DNA from: Sepiola atlantica
Lineage: Eukaryota; Mollusca; Cephalopoda; Sepiida; Sepiolidae
Assembly: GCA_963556195.1 (NCBI GenBank)
Contig: OY744525.1
Coordinates: 82,380,165-82,444,164, forward strand
DNA: 64,000 nt
Direction of reading: 5' to 3'
Shown here: piece after piece, positions 32,843 through 43,858 of the stretch
Position numbering within the stretch: position 1 is the first letter of the stretch
Layout: each line of letters begins with the position of its first letter
The notes under the pieces: model-generated
The model's input: only the letters and a program-made list of their open reading frames with translations
Told to the model about the DNA's origin: nothing
The model's database searches: none
Position numbers and translations under genes: made by a program

Positions 32843-33232
32843 TAACTCCCTAGAATTCTTGGTATTTATCTACCTCCCACAGCGGTAAGATGTGACACAA
32901 GGTCGTGAAAGTGGGATTTGAAAAGCCAGCGCCCTAGAGAAAGAAGAGCACTCTGGCTGTCCAAAAAATGCCTGATCAGCCCCGTCGTCATTCCCCGGTA
33001 GGGGCGCCTCAGACGATTAGCAATAAACTAACCCCTTCTCAAAGGTTGAGAAGGCAAAGCCTGTCAGAGTTGGCCCCCTAGAACTGCACAGGACGGATAA
33101 TAGACCGGCGGAATCAAGGCCCGAAGGCCAAGACGGTATCGGTATACAGGGTGAGCATCTGTCGGAACAGATACTACATTCTGATCTTAGCCAAAGGCCA
33201 CGGGGGATTTTGTGTAACTCCCTAGAATTCTT
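32843..33232 (-). repeat. U2-headed SINE type I with 18-bp target duplication
   Basis: The element is 32861-33214, bounded by the identical 18-mer TAACTCCCTAGAATTCTT at 32843-32860 and 33215-33232. On the minus strand the head is GGCCTTTGGCTAAGATCAGA, then ATGTAGTATCTGTTCCGAC, followed by the type I body and the tail ACCTTGTGTCACATCTTACC, then GGGAGGTAGATAAATA. This is the best-bounded copy in the window, about 354 bp. Confidence 0.92.
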
Positions 33233-33610
33233 ACCGACAGGCAAAAGCGTGAAAAGAAAAAAAAACAGCTGACTGGTTGGTTAGATGTCTCTTTACTAGC
33301 TTTCTCCGCTCTCTCTCTCGTTAACGACGCCGCATTTTTCTCAAGTGAATACATTTCTTCTTTCTTTTGATTTCAATGAGGGACTTATTTGCAAGATAAA
33401 TAAACTTGCATCAACATTACCAAGATGTTATCTATTTTTACGAATACATGCGAACGTTTTAGTCTTGTGTTTACAAAATACAACAACTTATGCATGACAT
33501 TTTATTATTATTCAAAATGTTGGTTTCGAGTATTCCAAGTAGCAAACTTTGCGAAGCGATAGCGAGATGGCAAAGCAACTAAGTCTTATATGTGCTCATA
33601 TATCTTATAT
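33233..33610. other. No feature recognised
   Basis: Mixed sequence with a CTCTCTCT run near 33311. Confidence 0.45.
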
Positions 33611-33645
33611 AGTAGCTGTATCAATAACCAGCGTTGCACGAGAGT
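33611..33645 (-). mobile_element. Degenerate Helitron-like end motif
   Basis: AGTAGCTGTATCAATAACC, then AGCGTTGCACGAGAG resembles the motif at 33744 with several changes. Confidence 0.2.
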
Positions 33646-33743
33646 CTTTTTTACTTTCGTTTTTATTTCACTTTTTTATTATTTAGATCGCATAAATACA
33701 TAAGTGTTTCTTTTATTACTTAAATGTATAAATAACTAATGCG

Positions 33744-33778
33744 ACTAGTGTCCCGGCGTTGCTCAGGAAAGCCGTGGA
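33744..33778 (-). mobile_element. Helitron-like 3' end motif
   Basis: On the minus strand: CCTGAGCAACGCCGGGAC, then ACTAGT. It has the clear hairpin core and CTAG end. Confidence 0.4.
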
Positions 33779-34839
33779 CACGAAGAATTGGAACTCCAGT
33801 ATTAAATTGACTGGACAAAATCGGAAATACTTTTTTCAGTGTTAGACTATAAATAAAACAAATTGAATCATTTAGTAATGCTTAATTAGGTATAAACACA
33901 TTCGTAAATTTTATTAGACAGCTGATCCTTATTAATTTAGATAATTTACTAATGCTTAATGATAATAGCAAATATAATACGAATTAAAATTAAAAAAAAA
34001 CAATCGCAGTGACATCATATCGATTGGTTCCAAGGAAAGTTGCCATGGAGTGTCTGAGAAGATGTAAAAAAAAATGAGGTCTGATAGGACGATCTAGCGC
34101 TCGTCTGGAAGATTACCGACATTACTGGAATTTTAAGAAGGGTTATTGTTACTAAAATTTTAGAGAAACCCACTAACGAGAAATAATGAATAAACAGCTG
34201 GTGCGAGAACACAATGTGTGTTACAATACTAATCGAATGAAACAGAGTATATTTGACATTTTGGTAGAATTGATGTCACTCTCATTTCAGGGAAAACATA
34301 CAGTGTTTTATTAGTGATAAACACTGGTAAAGACTAATATTAAGAATAGTTATCAGATCAAACAATCCTCAGCGGAGTTAGACTAAAAAACACTTACATG
34401 GGGACATTTAGGCGAATTGGAACGTAACAATTTGCAAAATAAAAAAGATAAGACGAAATGAAAAGAAATGATCAAACCTATATCCGAATGGAACAAAAGC
34501 GAATCTGTTTTCCTGTTGTCAAGTAGATACAAAGCAACGAATGAATCACCGTGTACTTACCTGAAAAAAAGAAGGAAAAAAGAAACAATATAAGTTTTAT
34601 ATGAATAGACTTTTCTCACAAATACATTTTTGGTACAACAAAAAGGTAAAATTCCTGTCAGAAGATTGCATGAGACACGTGCCTGAATTTATCGAATGTA
34701 GTTCATCACTATTAACATCTACTTTTTAGAAATTACATTTCTATTTAAATATTGAGAGCTTTTGGGAAAACAACACAAGGCAAAAAAAATATATTTATTA
34801 TGATAAGGTGAGAATGTTCGCACTTTCTGAACCCGCCGG
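33779..34839. other. No feature recognised
   Basis: AT-rich sequence with small frames only. Confidence 0.5.
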
Positions 34840-35450
34840 TATAAATATAACTATAATTGAGCCCTCTGTTTTTATTTATCCTAAACTACACATAGAAAGA
34901 TTAAAATTAATGATGATAAGCCGTATGTCAAGAATCTTTATCCAAATTCGATCAAAATCTATTAAATGATTTTGGTTTAAAAAAATCTCTGATATTTAAT
35001 GCTTAATCTTAAGGGACCTTAAGAAGAAACTGAAATTCAGGGTAGCTTGCTTCACTGATGTCTAATGACATTGAATCAAATTTAATGCAAATCTGAAATA
35101 TTTGAATTTTAAAATAAGAGGTTGTGCCTATATTGTGCCTCATGAAAACTCTTTAAAATAATTCAAAGAAACTCAAATTTGGGGACTATTTATTAATTCA
35201 TGTCTGGCATCTATTGTTAAAATTCCACAAAAATCAAAATTATCTAAATTTTCACGAAGTAATCCCACCCCCATTTTACCCCCTTTGCATACACCTAAAT
35301 TAAACTAAATACAGTCCACATTTAGCCTCCCTTCGATTAGCAGCTGTGTTCCAAAATTCATAATAATCACTTAATCAGTTTAAAAGTAACCCCCGTACAT
35401 ACACATATATAAACATATACACATGCCTAACTTTATATAAATAGAGATAT
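34840..35450 (-). repeat. Family A, copy 7 (most complete)
   Basis: Read on the minus strand it begins AAAGTTAGGCATGTGTATAT and contains AAACTGATTAAGTGATTATT, GAATTTTGGAACACAGCTGC, CTGTATTTAGTTTAATTTAG, TTTCAGATTTGCATTAAATT and TTTAATAGATTTTGATCG. At about 600 bp it is the best template for the family. There is no coding capacity, so it is a non-autonomous repeat. Confidence 0.8.
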
Positions 35451-35689
35451 ATTGCTTTTCATGTAAAAGGCATTTCAGGAGAATGGTGTCCAAACCATTC
35501 TTCAGTTTAGTCGCTATAAACAAACACGCGTGCATCTATATCAAATTAACCATACAGAGTATGGCTGTTTCAACACATTACAACAGAAAGAAATATGCCC
35601 CATATCATGATTTAACTAGCGGGAGACCCGTGAACATTCCAGTTATATCCTTTATCTTTTGTATACCCACGCAGTGCTTAAAAATATTT

Positions 35690-35955
35690 TAATTCAATGG
35701 ATGTCCGGCACGAACGCAAACCCCACGATATTATTGTACCACCTTTGTTCAAACTGAAATATACTCATCTAAGTAATATGATTAATGTAGTTTCGGAATA
35801 TATCTGGTTATGGGCGGGTCTATCTCCAAAACCCTTGTAGGAGTTTGTGACATTTCCGTTCTATGGAGGTCCGGTGCTCACGCAGACTACACGATTTGGT
35901 TGTATCATCTTTGGACAAAGCAGATACTACACTTTGATCGTAGCCTTAAGTGCAA
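35690..35955 (-). repeat. U2-headed repeat, tandem body
   Basis: The minus-strand head is GGCTACGATCAAAGTGTAGT, then ATCTGCTTTG. Two related blocks about 163 bases apart (35698-35750 and 35861-35914: GG-TGTCCGGC.C / GGAGGTCCGGTGC, each ending in TACCACCTTTG or TATCATCTTTG) suggest a duplicated segment. The body is unlike types I and II. Confidence 0.5.
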
Positions 35956-37159
35956 TGAAGTGCATTTTAGTTCGACTGTCACGTTCAACACAACAGCGAC
36001 ATTGCATCTTCGGCAATCGGGCGATCCTATCTCAAAAAAGGGTGGATGATGATAACGTACGTCCGAACATGAAATTGTTTTAGCGTATTATGATATAGCT
36101 TTTTTTCTGTTTTGTACATCATTGTAACGTTCAAAGACTATTTCGTAGAAATGCCACCAAATTTTGCATGAAGAATCATTGGGATGCCGAGTGCATCGCA
36201 GTAAAGGGGGAGCTGTACCTACTACCATTGATTCTACTAAAAACATAAACAATTATAAGCTTCAAAAAAGCAGAAAGGTCTAATATACTACCACTACTAT
36301 TACTACTACTACTAATAATAATACCCCTCTCCCCCAAAAACAATGGTGGAATCGGTCGCAGTTGGTACTACACAAAATGATTGTAAACGGTAAAGGAACA
36401 TGGAAAGACCCTCACTGAAGGAGCGCAATAAATATTGGAATCGCGGGGAGACTTATTACCATTCAAATTTCAGAGAAAGCTAATGGTCATTATCAGCGAT
36501 AAATCAATGGTAAACGGCTGTTGGAAATCTACCGAGACTTGTTGTTGGTCAGACTCCAGGGGACGCCCCCCCCTGTTGTTACCAGCGAGCAATCACTGAT
36601 AATGAACTAGTGAGTAAATAATGCCTCTACGTCTACACTCCGAAACTACTGAAAAGAATTGCGCCAAATTTGTCATGAAGATCTCTTGTAATGCTGCATC
36701 TGATACAAGTAATAATACGAATCATGATGGTTAAATTAAACTGCCACCGGTCCTCCACAGAAACTAGACTAAAAGCCACCCTTAAGAATCCTCAACAATT
36801 GATATGTTTGCAAGTGAAATCCATTTTACCACTTTTGCGATCATTTTCGGTGAACTTAAATTCTCTCTCCGCGTCTTTCTGGTCATTCATATAATTATTA
36901 CATACATATTTCATTTTTGGAAAAGGAGTACAATATCGTGGCGTCTACGTTCGCGTTTCACATCGACAAAAAAAACTATGACGTTTTACTTTATTTTGTT
37001 TAATTTGAACAGTATACAAAATAAATAAAAATAATTATAGAAGTATTAATAAGGGGTTCAGGGCTTGGGGCAGGAGTGCACCGGGTCATCATTTATTTCA
37101 GGCAAACGCAGGGTGTGCCTCAGGGGAGTTACAGACTATAAATGTATCGAAAATGATTT
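35956..37159. other. No clear feature
   Basis: Scattered TACTAC-containing pieces (36215, 36285-36325, 36365) may be worn relatives of the U2-type repeats. There is a C run at 36567. Frames at 36691-37028 have no recognised domain. Confidence 0.4.
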
Positions 37160-37186
37160 CAATTAATATCAGTTTACTTAAATTCT

Positions 37187-37379
37187 TCCCATGCAGCGTC
37201 TCCTCTGACTACGAAGTCTAATACAGAATGACTGCTGCCAGTGAATGTCGTATTGAGCAGTGCTTTCCCTGGTGCAAGGTCGATGTTAAAAGATCTGAGA
37301 TCTTGTTTACAAACGACCGTAAATCGAAGCTGTAGGAGTCCATTTTTTTCTCTCTTTTCACTTAAAAGTTTTGCTTAGA
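37187..37379 (-). other. Open minus-strand segment with coding-like composition
   Basis: The minus-strand frame is open for about 65 codons, ending at a TAA near 37187-37189. It includes LLQLRFTVVCKQDLRSFN and then a segment with APGKALLNTTF and VLDFVVRGDAAWEE. Amino-acid usage is protein-like and not repeat-like. It has no ATG in frame and no domain I recognise. It may be an exon fragment or transposon coding remnant. Confidence 0.25.
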
Positions 37380-37439
37380 GAATGTCTTTCGGAATTCATC
37401 CGTCTTCCATCCTCCGGATGTGTTTAAACCAGTATAGAT

Positions 37440-37490
37440 TTCTATGAGGGAAAGGGAGAAGTATAGGAAATGAAGTGAGAGATAGAGAGA

Positions 37491-37528
<38 letters not shown>

Positions 37529-37530
37529 AC
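37440..37530. repeat. GA microsatellite
   Basis: GA run about 37492-37525 within a purine-rich stretch. Confidence 0.85.
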
Positions 37531-37669
37531 ATACAGAAAGAGAGAGTTAACACGCCGGGGAGTTGTGATTCTTAATTAAATAAGTTATAAAGCGCGAAAA
37601 GCACTGAGGAAGACATTAATATTTTGTGATAGGTTGAGGCCAAGAACAGAGGCTAATGGTAAACAACAA

Positions 37670-37860
37670 CTACAGCCTGCTCGGCCCTTGGGCTGAGAAC
37701 AAAGTGTAGTATCCCTTCTGTCCTTGGTCAGAGGAAAAGGAATCATTTTAAAAGTTTTTGTTCCGTTCCAAAATGCCTCGTTTTGGATAGCTGTATATCC
37801 TACGGATTAAAAAAAACGGACCTTTTATCTTATCACCGTGGAGATTAAAATCAATAAGGA
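37670..37860 (+). repeat. U2-headed SINE, type II
   Basis: The head CCTGCTCGGCCCTTGGGCTG, then AGAACAAAGTGTAGTATCCC follows U2 snRNA from near its 5' end. The body has AGTTTTTGTTCCGTTCCAAA, then ATGCCTCGTTTTGGATAGCT. The tail is CACCGTGGAGATTAAAATCA. Confidence 0.8.
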
Positions 37861-38394
37861 TAACGGTCATAGAGGAAGGGTAGGGCGATTTTTAGGCTGG
37901 GGGCGTGCGGAGCTGGAAAGAGCTGTGTCAAAGGCAATAGAGCATTTATGGAAGATACATTGCAGTGAAACACGTCTCTATGTTTTGTCTTAGGCAAATA
38001 AATTCGACACTTCTAGAGTGAAACGTAGATTGATTTTCTTTGCTAATAGAGTCATATATTTCTAGAACAATTCGCCAGGTCAGATACAGAACACCAATAG
38101 TGTCTAACATTTTGAGATGGAATTAGACGAATTCAGAAATAATGGTAGAACTAATAAAAGGATAATTTGAGGAAATTTGGGTGATCAAATATTTAACAGA
38201 ATTTAATTAGAGTTTTTGGATTTCTTTTATAAATGGTCGACTTATATCTCATCCAGATATTTATCATTACTGATATAATCAAGTGAACACCGGAATGCTT
38301 GTGGTTTTATGTGCCAAACTTTTTACATTTCTACTTTTAGGTCCTTATGTTTGGCGAGTTTCTGGAATAGTCTAAGTAGTATATTGAAATCAGC
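37861..38394. other. No feature recognised
   Basis: Unassigned AT-rich sequence. Confidence 0.45.
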
Positions 38395-38620
38395 AGTCCT
38401 TCCAGATCTATTAAGAGAACATATTACCACGGACCTGCTTCCCTGAAGACTACAACTTCAATGTCAACAAATAATTGTCGAGCAGTCTTCTTAAATAATC
38501 AAAGTTTTGCCATTATATTCGTCGTTTTCAATCCTCTCATTGTATTGCTTATCTCATTAACCCTTAACCTCGAGTGGCTTTTCGTCTCGGTAAGTATTAA
38601 CTCATTAGTATAAAAGAGGA
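38395..38620 (+). pseudogene. Decayed LINE 3' end
   Basis: CCTGCTTCCCTGAAGACTAC (FPEDY) and AACCCTTAACCTCGAGTGGC match the remnant at 13120-13400. FPEDY also occurs at 16590. Only fragments of the C-terminal block survive. Confidence 0.45.
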
Positions 38621-39470
38621 ATTTTTGTTTCTATCTTTTATCATAAAATTTAGACGTTTCGGCTTTTAATCGTGAACTGCACAACGGTAACTTAGCCCTT
38701 ATCTTCTTTATAGAAAACACAGATCTGGAAAAATCTGACGAATCTTCGACACGTAAGCAAATAACTGGTGCATTTAACGGTGTTATCTTCATTAAATGAT
38801 GTATTGGTGTTGATCGTAGTAGCAGCGCGTTTATGCAGTCGGTGTCTCTCTGTGTAGTAGAAGTTGTAACATAGCGTCACTCTCCGCAGTAGTCAGCAAT
38901 ATGTAATAACAACAGCTCATTATTCTTTGGGGCTTTAATAATGTTCTTAGTTTAGTTTTTTACATTTTTTTTTTAAAGTTACACATTAAGAGTTTTCCTC
39001 CAAAATCAACGCACCCACTGCGTAGAGAAATGGAAGAAGCCATGCAAAACACGTCTGCCTCCTATCACAGACAGTACCAAAGAGACAGAGTTCAGTGTTT
39101 CTTTTTGTCACGTCTCACTATACCACTTCACTTCCGTAAATCGACTTCTTGTTCGCTACGTCAATCCCATTTCCTAATCTATATTTTGCGAAACCTACTA
39201 ATCCCCTGTTTAATTTTGTTACGCAACCATTTTTGTGTGCTTGGGATCTGTTCCTATCAACCTATTCTGTCTGGGTTTGATATTCGTCGTGCAGTAGTTT
39301 ACTCTTTTTTAAGTTTATCTTTTGTTATTTTTGTTGTTAGTTGTTTTTTCACATAATTTTCGGTCTTGATTAGCAACTATGAGCGGCCACCTGCTATTTT
39401 GTCTTCAAGTTCAAGATTTTTATCTATTATTAGGAAATATATGCTCCGTTGGGTCGCATATTTTGCTAAT
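38621..39470. other. Unassigned; one 108-codon frame
   Basis: Frame 39030-39356 (+) starts MEEAMQNTSASYHRQYQRD and becomes hydrophobic at its end. No domain is recognised, and chance is possible. Confidence 0.35.
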
Positions 39471-39475
39471 CTGTG

Positions 39476-39790
39476 AGGATGGCAGCATGACAAACGGACA
39501 TATACAAAATTGCCCTCAACAGGAGGAGATAATACCTGTGTGGATTGCCTCATGACAATGGAACAGGTACTATACTAACCCCTCCCCCGAAAAAACGGAT
39601 GGTAATACCTGAGATAATGGTAGCATGACCACACAACATACACTACACTATCTCCCTAAAAGTAGAAAGTAATTCTTGGGAGAATGATATGACGAACGAA
39701 CATATATTACACTACCCTCCAAATGAGGAGGTGATGATTTAGAGGATGGTGTGATGGCTACAGAACAGATACTACACTACTTCTCACCTG
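39476..39790. repeat. Minisatellite of five 60-70 bp units with U2-like motif
   Basis: Five degenerate units each contain a GATG/AATG..GCATGAC-like block followed by a motif akin to GAACAGATACTACACTA. That motif is complete in the last unit (39759-39775) and worn in the others. It is the reverse complement of the U2 head core found in the SINEs. Confidence 0.6.
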
Positions 39791-40740
39791 AATTGAGTAT
39801 TACAAAATAATACAATAGTACATTAATAGAAGTAATAATATAGTTTAGACTTCAGGCAGGCATATACCAAATCTCTATTAGCAATAGGTGATTATTCTTC
39901 ATATCGTTAAATTAATGGGTTTCCTTATTTAAGATTTTCGAACGAACTTTGTAATGTCACGTTGCCCAATAGTGAAATAGAAAAAAAAACACTTTGGGTT
40001 AAAAGCAGAAACGCAGCTGGAAATGCAGAGATCGCATTAAAGTGTGCACACGTCGATGGTGGATTAAATAGAGTTAGAAAAGTTGCAGGAAGAAAGAAAA
40101 AGAAGTAAAAAAGCTAAAGCGATTTACCCGTAAGTTAAATACAATTGCAAACAGCAGAGGCAATCCTGTACACAATAAAACCGTCTTTGTTTTCCTTTTG
40201 CAACCACCAGTCGAATGTCTTACGGGTTGAGAAATCAACTGTTATTGTTACACTTTTATTCATTGATCAATTTTAGAACTAATTAAAACAAAATAAGCGA
40301 TTCTCTGTTACTAGATGGTTATTTAGGTATTTTAACTCCTTCATTTTTTCATTGTATGACATTTTGTTGGCTTTTCTGTGTAATTAAACTTAACCAACGA
40401 TATAATAACAATATAAAAACAAATGTAGGAAAAATATTTCTCAATGTAGAAAAAAAGCAACATTTTCCTACATTAATTAGACCACACAAAATGTTATGGA
40501 CAAAAAGATGCTTTTTGAAAGGGGCAAATTATCAGTGTTATACTAGACAACACGTGACCCGTCGAATCAACATTGATAATTCGTACATAATAATATACAT
40601 TGAATTTCCTGAACCGATATTTTAAGAGTATAGCACATTTATGCATTAGTAGATTGTGGAACATGTATCAGATTAGATTTGAAGACAGTTTATATCTATT
40701 TACACAAGACTCTTGTTTACAAGTTTTGTTTATATTTTTG
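39791..40740. other. No feature recognised
   Basis: Unassigned AT-rich sequence. An 89-codon frame at 40356-40625 has no recognised domain. Confidence 0.45.
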
Positions 40741-40800
40741 TTCACCTCAAACGATGCGGCTTGCCACTGAGACACAAGGGGCCATATTTATAGGGGCATC

Positions 40801-41095
40801 TTAAGTAGGGAGTTGTGCGGCGATATACTTGTTTATATTAAATTTGAATTCAGGCATACTGGTAGAGTCAGAGAAACAGGGAGCAGGGAGGGAATTCCAA
40901 AGGCTAGCAGTTCGAGGAGAGGAGCTATTAGAGTATAAAGGCTTACGGCATCTGGGGACCTCTACAATGAAGGAGTGGGATTTAACTGGTTGTCGTGTTG
41001 GTCGGGAACATTCACGTCGAGGAGGTGGGGCACCAGTGCGGCAAGTTTATCAGAGCACATCCCATTGAAGTACAAACACAGGCATGCAACATTAC
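40801..41095 (-). pseudogene. LINE C-terminal coding remnant
   Basis: On the minus strand a frame of about 75 codons ends at TAA (40801-40803). It contains CSRPTRQPVKSHSF, VPRCRKPLYSNSSSPRTASL, then WNSLPAPCFSD and FKFNINKYIAAQLPT. This is the typical closing segment of a non-LTR retrotransposon protein, with the WNSLP motif intact. Upstream, RRNVACLCLYFNGMCSDKL lies in another frame, so one frameshift separates them. Just past the stop the strand reads CCCCTTGTGTCTCAGTGG, which shares CCTTGTGTCT with the SINE tails. CR1/L2-like is a guess. Confidence 0.7.
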
Positions 41096-42594
41096 GGCGA
41101 TAGGCGCAGGGGTATTTTTACACATTTTTAAATCGTAGCAAAAACTTTAAAAGTGTATCAGAATTAATAGACGAAACATCCACTTTTGGATATGTTCAAT
41201 CTTTGCAAAAGCAAAGGATTTCAGAATGCATTGTTATGTCATAATAGATTCTTTCTTTCATCTTCTTTCTCTTTTAAAATTATTTACATCGTTTAATCTA
41301 TCTGACCACTAGTCTTAATTCACATTATTTGCTCTTCCTCCCACCATCTAAAACAGTCATGTATACATGAAGTGTGCACGGTGACAAACAAGTAAGATAA
41401 CACATAACATTCGAAGCGTTTTAGTATAGAAGTAATTTAAACAAAAAAAAAACAATGCCTAGTTACAAGCTGATTATATATGGATTTACATCTTACGGAT
41501 TTTCGTTGATTTGTGTGCAATTTGGTTTAACCCACCATATAATACCAACGTAAAGGCATATGTAGGAACACTATTACTCAAACTAAAACAATTTCTCCCC
41601 ACATAAAACTACAGAAATGTTATCGACAAACACATACATTGTACACAATATTATATTAATAGATTCGTATTATTTATTGTATTCTATGTATTGATATGTA
41701 ATGTTATGTTTTCACTCCTTCAGTTATTTATTGAATTTATTCTGCTTTACTTTTATTTTTTATACTACGAAATGGAAACTAAATCTAATTGCAAACAGTT
41801 GAGACACTCCCACATGCAAATCTTGTATATCATGTTAATCGTGGTCGATCGTCTAATGTCTACTTCTTGAAGCTGTAAGTTTGAAAGGTCTCTTGAGGTT
41901 GAACTCTGAATAAGTCGTAATCTCTCCTTGTTGGATTACCATCATTTTGATTCCTGTTCTTTGTCGTTGTCACGGCGCGTTGTTTGTGATGGGAAAATAG
42001 AGGACATTTCAGTTTGATTTAATTAATAATTTTAAGAGATTATTTTATACGTTCTGCTCAACTAGCATCCCCGTCGATTTATGGCTACAAAATCTTCTTG
42101 GTGGTGTAACTTCTAACGTGATTTATACGCCCGCTTTCTCCGTTTTACATGCTTGTCAAATCTGACCCCTTGACCTCGACAGACAATCAGAGTTGTCCTT
42201 GAACAGTTTAAAACCACACACACAACGAAATGGTTTTGTTTTTGTAACCTTCTCTTGAATCGCTGTCGCGTTAAGTAATCAACGGCGATTGTTCCATTTT
42301 TCGTTATTTATCTATTAAGTAAGTAAAATAATACGTGAAGCCCAGTGACGCGGGAATTATATTCGGCCATTTTGACTCCTTCATTTGTTTCTTTCTTTTA
42401 TCTGATAGTTTCTTGCTTGTTTGTTTTCTGGATAAAATCGAAGCTTCTGTATTATTGTTTGTGTATCTTACAAATACATATTTGTTCTTTTGTAATATTT
42501 GTTCTTTAGGTGCTGTTTGTGAATTTACTGTTTCTTTTACAATTAATTTTTCTTTCGTTTTTCTTCTCTTCTTTTCTTTGCGTACTTTTCTAAT
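41096..42594. other. No feature recognised over about 1.5 kb
   Basis: AT-rich sequence without recognised gene or repeat. The 88-codon frame at 42335-42601 runs into the pyrimidine tract and is hydrophobic for that reason. Confidence 0.5.
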
Positions 42595-43430
42595 TTGTTA
42601 GTTTTTCTTTCTTCATTTCTTTCTTTTCTACATTTCTTTCGCCCTAATTCTGTTACTTTCTTTCCTTCTCTTTCTTTCTATCTTACTTCCCTTTCATTCG
42701 TTATATCTGTCCTTCTTCATCATTTCTGAATTTTTTCCAATTTTCTCTTCTGTCTTTCTTAACCTTTCTGTCTTTCCATTCTTTCATTCGTCCCTTTTCT
42801 TTCCTTATTCCCCCATTCTTCTTTATTTTCCTCTTCCCACATTCTTTTCTTCTTTCTTTCTTTGTTTCTGTGTTTCCTTCTTTCTTTCTATCTTCCAACA
42901 TTCTTATTTCTTTCTGTCTTTCCTCCTTTTTTCTTTATTTCTGTCTTTTTTCTTTCCATTTTTACTCTTTTTCTGTCTTTCTACCTTTCCTGTGTGCATT
43001 TCACCTGTCTTCTTTTGCCGTCTTTCCTTCTTTATTTATTCTGTCTTTCCTTCTTTATTTATTCTTTCTTTCCTTCTTCCCCCTTTCTTTTCTTCCTTTC
43101 ATGATCCATTTGTTTTGATGTTTTGTCAATGTCGTCCTTTCTTTCTTGCTTGCTTTCTTTCTTTCTTATTCTTCCTTTATTTTCCTTCTTCCTCCATTAC
43201 TTTACTTATCTCTGTCTTTCTATTTTTCTTTGTTTCTGTCTCTTTTCATCCTTTTGTTTTATTTCTGTTTCTTTTTTCATTCCTTTTCCTCTTCTTTTTA
43301 GCTTCTTTCTTTCTCTTCCGTAACTTATTGATATCTTTATTATTTCTTTCTTTCTTTCATTCTTTTCTTTTTATTTTTTGTTTGTTTCTTTCTTCGTTTT
43401 TTTCTGAAAGTATTTTTCCTTTCTACTACT
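42595..43430. repeat. Polypyrimidine tract, CTTT-rich, about 835 bp
   Basis: Nearly uninterrupted C/T on the plus strand, built on TTTC and TTCTTTC units with decay. Long phenylalanine/serine/leucine-rich frames on plus and lysine/arginine/glutamate-rich frames on minus are not genes. Confidence 0.9.
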
Positions 43431-43789
43431 GTAAAGAGTGTTTTGTTTTGTTATTTTTTACATTACATTGCATTTACATCCTAGGGACATTTTGTCTAAG
43501 GTCATAGTGCCCTCCTGTTGCAGAGTTTCTCATGAACAGATAAAAGAAACACCACAAAAAGCCAAAACCGTTCCTCACTCTTCCGTCTCCCTCAAGCTCT
43601 TTAATGTACTCGTACACCCTGCCCATTTCTACACCCTTTCTTTCTCATTATCTCACCTTTCAAATACACCTGTACGAATATGCAGTTCACTATCTATTTG
43701 AAACAGATACACACACGCACACATGTGTGTGTGTGTGAGTGAGAGTGAGGTGACTCAATCAGTCGAGCTTTTAACTGACTTACCCTGTT
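43431..43789. other. Unassigned with CA/GT run
   Basis: Small frames and a short CACACA/GTGTGT segment near 43710-43740. Confidence 0.4.
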
Positions 43790-43858
43790 CAGAGGCGATT
43801 TCCCTTTGTTTAAAATATATACACTTGACAGTATGGATTTAAATAGAAATCGCCTCTA
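43790..43858. repeat. Short imperfect hairpin
   Basis: CAGAGGCGATTTCCCTTTG on the left pairs with AAATAGAAATCGCCTCT on the right; AT-rich loop. Confidence 0.6.

Noticed and set aside
37160..37180. Assigning a gene name to the protein-like segment near 37.2 kb
   Set aside because: No motif is specific enough; naming it would be invention.
42862..43507. Hydrophobic frames up to 171 codons in the pyrimidine tract
   Set aside because: Phenylalanine, serine and leucine codons follow directly from C/T-only sequence.
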